NCBI GenBank assembly: GCA_017745235.1
Contig: JAGHZU010000002.1
Span: 124,001 to 188,000 of the forward strand
Source of the DNA: Caulobacter sp.
GTDB lineage: Bacteria; Pseudomonadota; Alphaproteobacteria; Caulobacterales; Caulobacteraceae
DNA length: 64,000 bases
Direction: 5' to 3'
The translations under genes were made by a program, and so were the position numbers. Below are positions 58,179 to 64,000 of the stretch, piece after piece. Numbering within the stretch: position 1 is the stretch's first letter; every line of letters begins with the position of its first letter. The notes under the pieces were generated by a model, which was given only the letters and a program-made list of their open reading frames with translations, did no database searches and was not told the origin of the DNA.

Positions 58179-59555
58179 TCAGGGGGAAGGCGAGAGCGCC
58201 CAGCCGCCGCCCAGCGCCTGGAAAAGCGCGACGGAAGCGTTCAGACGGTCCGAGCGGGCCTGGACCTGCTGCAGTTCGACGGCCAGAAGGCCGCGTTGCG
58301 CTTCCAGCTGGTCGAGATAGGGCGAATAGCCCGCCTGATAGCGATTGCGCGCCAGGACGAGCGCCTGGCTCAAGGCCGCGTGTTGCCGTTCCAAGGCTCG
58401 AGCCTGCTCGTCGGTCCGGCGGACAGCGGCCAGGGCGTCCTCGACCTCGCGGAAGGCGTTCAGGGCGGCGCGGCGATAGGCGAAGGCGGCCTGGTCGCGG
58501 CGCGCGGCGGCGGCGTCGGCCTGGGCGCGCAGGCGGCCGGCGTCGAAGAGCGGGGCCAGGACGCTGCCGCCCAGGGAAAACACGTCGATCGGGTCGGCCA
58601 GCAGACTGGAATCGACCACGCCGCCCGTGGCCGTCAACTGCACGGCGGGCAAGAAGGCGGCGCGGGCGGCGTCGAGCGAGCGATCCGTGGCGGCCAATTG
58701 ACGTTCGGCCTGGGCCAGGTCCGGTCGTCGCCTCAGCAAGGCGGACGGCAGGCCGGCCGGCGTCGTCGGGGCGACCAGCCGATCCAGGCCAACGCCCCGT
58801 TCGATGGCGCGCGGGTTTTCGCCGAGCAGCAGACTGAGGCCGTCCTCCTGGCGCCGGATCGCCAGGAGCGTAGGCGGGATCAGTTGCTCGGTGGCGTGGA
58901 CGTCAGCCTCGGCCTGGCGCAGGTCAAGCATGGAAGCGTAGCCGCCTTCGGTTCGCCGCCGGATCAGCCTCAAGGCCGTCTGCCTGGAGGCCAGGGTGTC
59001 GCGCAGGACGGCCAGGCGGGCGTCGAGGGCGGCCAGGGCGATGTAGCCGCCGGCCGCCGAGGACGCCACGGCCAGGCGGACATTGTCTCGCGCCGCCTGG
59101 CTGGCCAGCAGGCTCTCGCGCGCCGCGGCGCTGGACGAGGCCAGGCGCCCGAAGAGATCCAGGTCGTAGCTGGCCTGGACCTGGACCTGGCCGGCGGTCT
59201 GCTCGCGCGGTCGGCCAAACGGGCTGACATCGCGTTGCCGCGCGCCGCCCACGCCGCCGACCAGATTGGGCAGCGTCTGGGCGTCGGCCAGGCGAAACTG
59301 GGCCCGAGCCTCTTGGACGCGCGAGGCGGCGATGGCGATGTCGGGATTGCCAGCCAGGGCCCGCGTGACGATCGCCGTCAGGACGGGGTCTTGGAAGGCC
59401 GTCCACCAGGCGGCGTCGACGGTCGCGTCCGTGATCGGGCCGTCACGCCAGACGGGGGGCGCTACGACCTGGGCTTGGAGCGGCGGTTCGGGGCGCGGGC
59501 CGGCGCAGGCGGTCAGCGCCAGTAGCCCCAGGGCCAGCGTGCGGGCCGGCTTCAT
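58179..59555 (-). CDS. Outer-membrane efflux lipoprotein (NodT/OprM type)
   Basis: A 458-residue TolC-superfamily channel of the RND/NodT group. The lipobox LTAC puts the lipidated cysteine at residue 17. The body has the repeated long helices with A/Q-rich heptads and the typical ARAAFLPAVQLTATGG and RRRPDLAQAERQLAATD. It forms the outer-membrane duct for the MFS pump. Its ATG overlaps the adaptor stop by 4 nt. Confidence 0.9.
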   Translation of the reverse strand: MKPARTLALGLLALTACAGPRPEPPLQAQVVAPPVWRDGPITDATVDAAWWTAFQDPVLTAIVTRALAGNPDIAIAASRVQEARAQFRLADAQTLPNLVGGVGGARQRDVSPFGRPREQTAGQVQVQASYDLDLFGRLASSSAAARESLLASQAARDNVRLAVASSAAGGYIALAALDARLAVLRDTLASRQTALRLIRRRTEGGYASMLDLRQAEADVHATEQLIPPTLLAIRRQEDGLSLLLGENPRAIERGVGLDRLVAPTTPAGLPSALLRRRPDLAQAERQLAATDRSLDAARAAFLPAVQLTATGGVVDSSLLADPIDVFSLGGSVLAPLFDAGRLRAQADAAAARRDQAAFAYRRAALNAFREVEDALAAVRRTDEQARALERQHAALSQALVLARNRYQAGYSPYLDQLEAQRGLLAVELQQVQARSDRLNASVALFQALGGGWALSPSP

Positions 59556-60637
59556 CGCCCGCTCCGGGTGTCGACCCTGGCGACGACCGACATGCCGGGA
59601 CGCAGGCGAGCCGCAGCGGGCTGATCGGGATCCACCGCGATCCGCACGCCGATACGCTGGGGCACCTTGACGAAATTGCCTGTGGCGTTGTCGGGCTTGA
59701 GCACCGCGAACTCCGAGCCCGCGCCCGGCGAGAGCTGTTCGACGCGGCCGGTCAGGCTCGTCCCATCCAGGGCGTCGACCGTGAAGACCACCCTCTGACC
59801 CGGCGCCAACAGCGCGGTCTGGGTTTCCTTGAAATTGGCGATCACCCAGCGATCACGGGGGACCAGGGCCAACAGCTGGGTTCCGTTGGTCACATACTGG
59901 CCCAGACGCACGCCCACCTCGCCGAGCTGGCCGTCCTCGGGCGCGCGGACCACTGTGTTGGCCAGATCGACCTGCGCCAGGCGAAGCTGGGCGCGAGCGG
60001 CCTCGACCTGGGCCTTCAGACCGTCGCGGCCGACCTCCACGGTGCGGGCGTCCTCGCGGGCGATGGCCACGGCGGCCTCGGCCTGGCGGACCTGGGCCTG
60101 GGCCTGGCGCAGCGCCGCGCGGGTCTGGTCGCGTTCGCGCACCGAAACCGACCCGTCGCCGACCAGATCGTCGACCCGCGCCATGTCGGCCTCGGCGCGG
60201 ATGCGCTGGGCCCTGGCGTTGTCCAGCGCCGCCGATTGGCCCTGCAGCCCGGCCGCTCGAGCGGCGCGGGCCTGGACGGCGTTGGCCAGGGCCGCCTCCT
60301 GGGCGGCGAGGTTGGCGCGGGCCTGGTCGACGCGGGCCTTGTAGATCTGGTCGTCGACCCGGACCAGGACCTGGCCGGCCCTGATCTGCTGATAGTCGCG
60401 CACGGCCACCTGGACCACGTAGCCGCTGACCTGGGGCGCGATCACCGTGGTGCGGCCACGGACATAGGCGTTTTCGGTGCGAACCTGCGCCCCGGCGAAG
60501 GGCGGAAGACGCCAAAAGGCCAGCACCGCCAGAACCGCCGCGAGCGCGGCGATCACGGTGAGGACGACCTTCAGGCGGCTGTGGGACGGCGGTCGCCACG
60601 CGGGGGCAGGCGAGGCGGTGGGGGCGGCTTCGGTCAT
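59552..60637 (-). CDS. HlyD/EmrA-type periplasmic adaptor
   Basis: A 361-residue membrane-fusion protein: one N-terminal membrane helix (about residues 24-44), a biotinyl-lipoyl-like segment (TENAYVRGRTTVIAPQVSGY), a long coiled-coil hairpin (about 95-215) and a beta-barrel part with ANFKETQTALLAPGQRV. It links the MFS pump to the outer-membrane channel. Overlaps by 4 nt with both neighbours (ATGA at 60637-60634 and 59555-59552). Confidence 0.9.
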   Translation of the reverse strand: MTEAAPTASPAPAWRPPSHSRLKVVLTVIAALAAVLAVLAFWRLPPFAGAQVRTENAYVRGRTTVIAPQVSGYVVQVAVRDYQQIRAGQVLVRVDDQIYKARVDQARANLAAQEAALANAVQARAARAAGLQGQSAALDNARAQRIRAEADMARVDDLVGDGSVSVRERDQTRAALRQAQAQVRQAEAAVAIAREDARTVEVGRDGLKAQVEAARAQLRLAQVDLANTVVRAPEDGQLGEVGVRLGQYVTNGTQLLALVPRDRWVIANFKETQTALLAPGQRVVFTVDALDGTSLTGRVEQLSPGAGSEFAVLKPDNATGNFVKVPQRIGVRIAVDPDQPAAARLRPGMSVVARVDTRSGR

Positions 60638-62271
60638 GCGTTCGCCTCGCCTGTTTGGCCGCCTCGCTTGAGCGTGTGGATGGCGATGAGGTAGCCGACA
60701 TAGGCCGCCGTCCCGAGGGCGAGCGCGGCGATCAGCCGGAAGACGTCGTTATAGGCCAGGATGCTTGCCTCGCGGGTCATGGCTTGGGAGAGCAGGGCGG
60801 CCCCTTGGGCCGAGCGCAGGACGGGATCGTTGATCGCGCCGCCCAGGCTGGCCGCGCCGGCCTGCAGGCGGGCGACCACCAGAGGGTCGGCCGCGACCAG
60901 GTGGTCGGACAAGGCGCTGGCATGGAAGCGGGCGGCGGCGACCTGATAGGTCCCCAGGAGGGCCGAGCCGAGCAGGCCGCCGACGTTCTGGGTTGTCGAG
61001 AACAGCACGACGAAGCTGACCAGGTGATCGGCGCCGCGCTGGAACATGCGCAGGAAACCGTAGATCAGGGCGGGGCCGACGAAGAGCGTGGTCCCAAAGC
61101 CGATCAGGGCCTGGCTGAGATAGAGCTGGGGCGGGCGGGTGAGGTTGGTGGCGCCGGTGTCGATCGCTGCGCCGAGAGCGATGATCAAGGCCGCGGCCAG
61201 CACCTGGTAGGGCAGGCGTCGCTCGCTCAGCGTGAGAACGGCGGCGACCAGTCCGAAGGTCATGGCGCCCGCGACTATGGCGAACAGGACGCGAAGCTGG
61301 TCGTTGTTGAGTCCGCCGGCGGTCAGCAGGCCCACCGCGCCATAGGTCTGCTCGGCCAGGGCCAGGCGGACCAGCAGGGCGACGCCGGCGAAGCGCAGGA
61401 TGTCGAGGCTGGAGAGCCAGTGCAGCTGCAGCAGCGGGCGGGCGCGGCCCTGCTCGACAAGGAGCGCGGTGGTCGAGAGCACGATGGCGCCCGCCAGCGC
61501 CCAGCCCAGGACCGGCGTGTCGGTCCACCAGAGCAGCCGCCCCACGCCAAGGGCGCCGCACAGCAGCAGCATCGCGCCCAGGGCTAGGCCGTAGGTCAAG
61601 ACGTCGAGCGCTTCGAACGCCTTGCCGCGATCGCTGGGCGGCAGGGGCAGGGCCAGGCTGGCGGCCAGCATGCCCAGGGCGATCGACAGTTCGGCGAGGT
61701 AGAGGCCTCGCCAGTGAGACAGCGCGAGGATCTCGACGGGAAACAGCCGCGCGATCGGCAGGGCCAGTTGCGGCAAACCGATGCCCAAGACCAGGGCGAG
61801 CGGTCGCATTCTGGGCGGTAGGATTTGCATCCAGTTGTAGATGCCGAAGGTGATCAAGGCCGCGGCGGCCATGCCGCACGCCGCGCGCACGATCACCGCG
61901 GTCACGAAGCCCGGGAGGACGATCGCGAGCAGCGCGGCCAGGGCGTAGACGACGAGCAGACCCTGAGTGATCAGCGGTATGCCGAACTGCGCGCGGGCCT
62001 TGACGAGCATCAGATTGGCGCTGGCGTTGAACGCGACGTAGACCGCCGGCAAGAGGCTGGCCTGGACCACATAGAGCCCCAGCGAGCCCGACAGGTTGGC
62101 GAGGTTGACGTTGACCAGGCCGTTGCCCAGCGTGCAGCACAGTCCCGCGGCCAGGCCCATGGCGGCGTAGCCCAGCCGACGCCCAGGCGTGTGGGCCGGC
62201 GTGTAGGGTGAGCCCGGAAAGGTCGGGCGTTCGTGCGGCGCATAGTCGTGGGGCGGAGCCGCGGAGGTCAT
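60634..62271 (-). CDS. DHA2-type MFS efflux transporter (EmrB-like)
   Basis: A 545-residue MFS protein with about 14 hydrophobic segments, the DHA2 plan of EmrB-like drug pumps that work with an adaptor and outer-membrane channel. It lies between the DyP-peroxidase gene and the adaptor gene, each joined by ATGA overlaps, so the four proteins are translated together. The substrate is not predictable; coupling to a peroxidase suggests an aromatic or phenolic compound. Confidence 0.88.
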   Translation of the reverse strand: MTSAAPPHDYAPHERPTFPGSPYTPAHTPGRRLGYAAMGLAAGLCCTLGNGLVNVNLANLSGSLGLYVVQASLLPAVYVAFNASANLMLVKARAQFGIPLITQGLLVVYALAALLAIVLPGFVTAVIVRAACGMAAAALITFGIYNWMQILPPRMRPLALVLGIGLPQLALPIARLFPVEILALSHWRGLYLAELSIALGMLAASLALPLPPSDRGKAFEALDVLTYGLALGAMLLLCGALGVGRLLWWTDTPVLGWALAGAIVLSTTALLVEQGRARPLLQLHWLSSLDILRFAGVALLVRLALAEQTYGAVGLLTAGGLNNDQLRVLFAIVAGAMTFGLVAAVLTLSERRLPYQVLAAALIIALGAAIDTGATNLTRPPQLYLSQALIGFGTTLFVGPALIYGFLRMFQRGADHLVSFVVLFSTTQNVGGLLGSALLGTYQVAAARFHASALSDHLVAADPLVVARLQAGAASLGGAINDPVLRSAQGAALLSQAMTREASILAYNDVFRLIAALALGTAAYVGYLIAIHTLKRGGQTGEANA

Positions 62272-63602
62272 GACCCTGCCGCTCTGGCCAGCCAGCGCAG
62301 GCCGGTCAGGCTGGGCAGGAAGACGTGCTCGCCGCCTCGGGTCACCGTGAAGTCGGGCAGGCCGGTCAACCGCCGGCGCACGGGCCGGGCCGGGACCAGG
62401 AAATCGTCGGCCCGGTCGCGGCGGCCGACGATCGGGTCGCTGCGCGAGCCTTGCGAAATGAAGTCGCCGTCATTGACCCACTGGGCCTGGACGAATTCGA
62501 ACTGGCGCCCCGGGTTGGCGTTGATCATCGCCAGGACGATGCCGCGGTCGACGCCGTCGTCGTCCAGGACATCCTCCGGAAGCAGGGGGCCGTAGGCCGA
62601 GCCGCGGCGCAGCACGCGATGCAGCCGGGCGTCGGTGATGCTATCCTTGAGCGCGTCGCGCGGATTGACCCGCCGGATGTGGCAACCCACCGGCGTGATC
62701 CGCCCGTCCGGATCGTCGTCGTAATAGCCGAACGCATTGTTGCGCTGCTTGTCGGGGACGAGGCTCGGATCGTCCGCGGTCGGCGCCAGGGCCAAGGGGC
62801 AACCGCTGCGCCAGCGTCCCATCATCTTGGCGGCGACGAACTCCTGTTCCTCGCGGGTCTGGCCGTTGGCGCGCAGGAAGGCGCGGAAGGCGGCGACGTC
62901 CTGGCGGATCTTGCGGATGGCGATGTAGGTCCCGTTGCGCCAGAGGACTTCGGGGCCAGGCCCTGTGGCGAGGACGCCGAGCTCGTTCTCGTAGCCCAGG
63001 ACGAATTCGCCGGCCTTCATCGGCGCGCCCTGGCCGGGAAGCGGGGAGCCGCCTTCGCCCTCTATGAATGGACGGCTGATGCCGTCGGCGAAGCCGAAAT
63101 GCTCGCGCAGGGTGGGCGGCACGCCGACGTCTAGCCTGCCGACCAGCGTCAGGCCGTGGCCCGCGCCGAGCGCGGCGTGGCCGATGGCCAGCTTGTCGTC
63201 GCGCGCCGCTTGGCTGGGCGCCATGACGAAGAGGCCGACATGGAAGCCGACGCGGCCATGGGGCATGTCCCAATGTTCGGGATCGCTGGCGCCGACGTCG
63301 CCCAGATAAGCCTTGCGCGCCGCCATGCCCTGGCGGAATTCGATGGGAAAGCCCTCGACAATGTCCTCGGCCAGGCCCAGCCGGCGCAATCCCTCGCAGG
63401 TGAAGACGATGTTGATCCAGGCCTCGTCGGCCGGATCGTCCCAGTCCTGGGCGGAGTCCACGTGCGGGATCAGTCGCCGGATCAGCGCCTTGGCGCCGTC
63501 GGCGTCGTCGACCCGGAACAGCAGATAGGCCCCGAAATAGGGCATGGGACGGTTGCGCAGCACCGTCCCCTGAATGTCGGCCAGATCCAGCGCCACGGAC
63601 AT
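62268..63602 (-). CDS. DyP-type heme peroxidase
   Basis: A 444-residue dye-decolorizing-type peroxidase. The GxxDG motif is at 170-174 (GFADGISRP, catalytic Asp173), and the proximal heme ligand is His308 in PVGCHIRRVNPRD. No signal peptide, so cytoplasmic or exported by another route. It overlaps the MFS gene by 4 nt and starts 3 nt after the preceding partial gene. DyP peroxidases oxidise bulky phenolics and dyes; pairing with an efflux pump suggests detoxification. Confidence 0.9.
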   Translation of the reverse strand: MSVALDLADIQGTVLRNRPMPYFGAYLLFRVDDADGAKALIRRLIPHVDSAQDWDDPADEAWINIVFTCEGLRRLGLAEDIVEGFPIEFRQGMAARKAYLGDVGASDPEHWDMPHGRVGFHVGLFVMAPSQAARDDKLAIGHAALGAGHGLTLVGRLDVGVPPTLREHFGFADGISRPFIEGEGGSPLPGQGAPMKAGEFVLGYENELGVLATGPGPEVLWRNGTYIAIRKIRQDVAAFRAFLRANGQTREEQEFVAAKMMGRWRSGCPLALAPTADDPSLVPDKQRNNAFGYYDDDPDGRITPVGCHIRRVNPRDALKDSITDARLHRVLRRGSAYGPLLPEDVLDDDGVDRGIVLAMINANPGRQFEFVQAQWVNDGDFISQGSRSDPIVGRRDRADDFLVPARPVRRRLTGLPDFTVTRGGEHVFLPSLTGLRWLARAAGS

Positions 63603-63605
63603 GGC

Positions 63606-64000
63606 TCAGCTCGCCGCGTCGAGCATGTCGGCGACGGCCTTGGTCAGCTTGGCCATCTTCTTGACGTCACGCGCCGTGACGTCGGGATTGGCGCAGTAGA
63701 AGAACTCGGCCGGATGCATGCGGTCGATGACCCATTGCCCGGCGCGGGGATCGCTGAGGCTACCCGGGAAGCCCTCGAATACGCCTTCGGCCATGGCGTT
63801 CAGCCAGGGACCGGCATGGGTGGCGATGTCGTCGAGATAGGGCTTGAAGTCGCCGTCATAGACGACCGTCAGGACGAAGCGGGTGTCATCGTCGAACAGG
63901 AAGCCGCGGAAATCCTGGACGGTGCCGACGCGATCTTCCCAATAGCCGGCTTCGGCCTGGAACTGGGCTAGGCGTTGGCGAAAGAGCGCCGCCCCGCCAG
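63606..64000 (-). CDS. Partial hypothetical protein beside DyP peroxidase
   Basis: The last 131 residues of a protein whose N terminus lies beyond the window. Visible parts: YWEDRVGTVQDFRGFLFDDD, RFVLTVVYDGDFKPYLDDI and HPAEFFYCANPDVTARDV. No family I can name; the VVYDGDFKPY stretch resembles proteins often found beside DyP-type peroxidases. It is the first gene seen of the operon and ends 3 nt before the peroxidase start. Confidence 0.6.
   Translation of the reverse strand, partial: GGAALFRQRLAQFQAEAGYWEDRVGTVQDFRGFLFDDDTRFVLTVVYDGDFKPYLDDIATHAGPWLNAMAEGVFEGFPGSLSDPRAGQWVIDRMHPAEFFYCANPDVTARDVKKMAKLTKAVADMLDAAS

Overview
The window is GC-rich chromosomal DNA from an alphaproteobacterium of the Caulobacter lineage (Caulobacter or a very close relative). 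The evidence is the gene content and order: a ShkA-type hybrid kinase next to AmpG, the rph-hrcA-grpE-dnaN-recF-gyrB block, and gshB/sirB1/yraN/rsmI/hemW/rdgB close to it. I see no rRNA, tRNA, CRISPR array, intact insertion sequence or integrase.

1-36380 is ordinary core chromosome. It holds a GT39-type membrane glycosyltransferase, the hybrid kinase ShkA, AmpG, a membrane-anchored serine protease, a DUF350 protein, a TadG-like vWA protein, RlmN, a 2-oxoglutarate oxygenase, an OmpA-type lipoprotein, a KefC-type antiporter with a KefF-like partner, a 3-oxoacid CoA-transferase (two subunits), ComM, GshB, two small regulator/target pairs (HxlR with an NAD(P)-binding protein; an OhrR-like MarR regulator with a membrane protein), the overlapping rsmI-yraN-sirB1 run, HemW, RdgB, a GST, a DUF2975/HTH pair, a GH51 arabinofuranosidase, RNase PH, HrcA, GrpE, DnaN, RecF and GyrB.

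36381-53254 is an accessory island placed directly after gyrB, with visibly more A/T-rich codons in parts and with defence-type gene families. Module 1 (plus strand, 36892-43475) is a 1,618-residue sacsin-like GHKL ATPase ending in a DUF3883-type nuclease fold and a small Tudor-like domain, followed 2 nt later by a NERD-UvrD helicase. Module 2 (minus strand, 50317-43592) is a four-gene operon: PIN-like nuclease, Hsp90-like ATPase B, radical SAM enzyme, Hsp90-like ATPase A. The two modules converge on a shared hairpin. I do not recognise module 2 as a named system; it is the best candidate here for something undescribed. Module 3 (plus strand, 50925-53254) is an ABC-type ATPase and an HNH endonuclease overlapping by 4 nt, the layout of a Septu (PtuA/PtuB) system, with an unusually long N-terminal region on the ATPase.

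53444-64000 returns to chromosomal-style genes: an OmpR/EnvZ-type two-component pair, a small secreted protein, a secreted alpha/beta hydrolase, a hypothetical gene bracketed by a 45-nt imperfect direct repeat, a small membrane protein, and a tightly coupled operon for a tripartite efflux pump (NodT-type outer-membrane factor, HlyD/EmrA-type adaptor, DHA2-type MFS pump) headed by a DyP-type peroxidase and a partial gene that runs off the window end.
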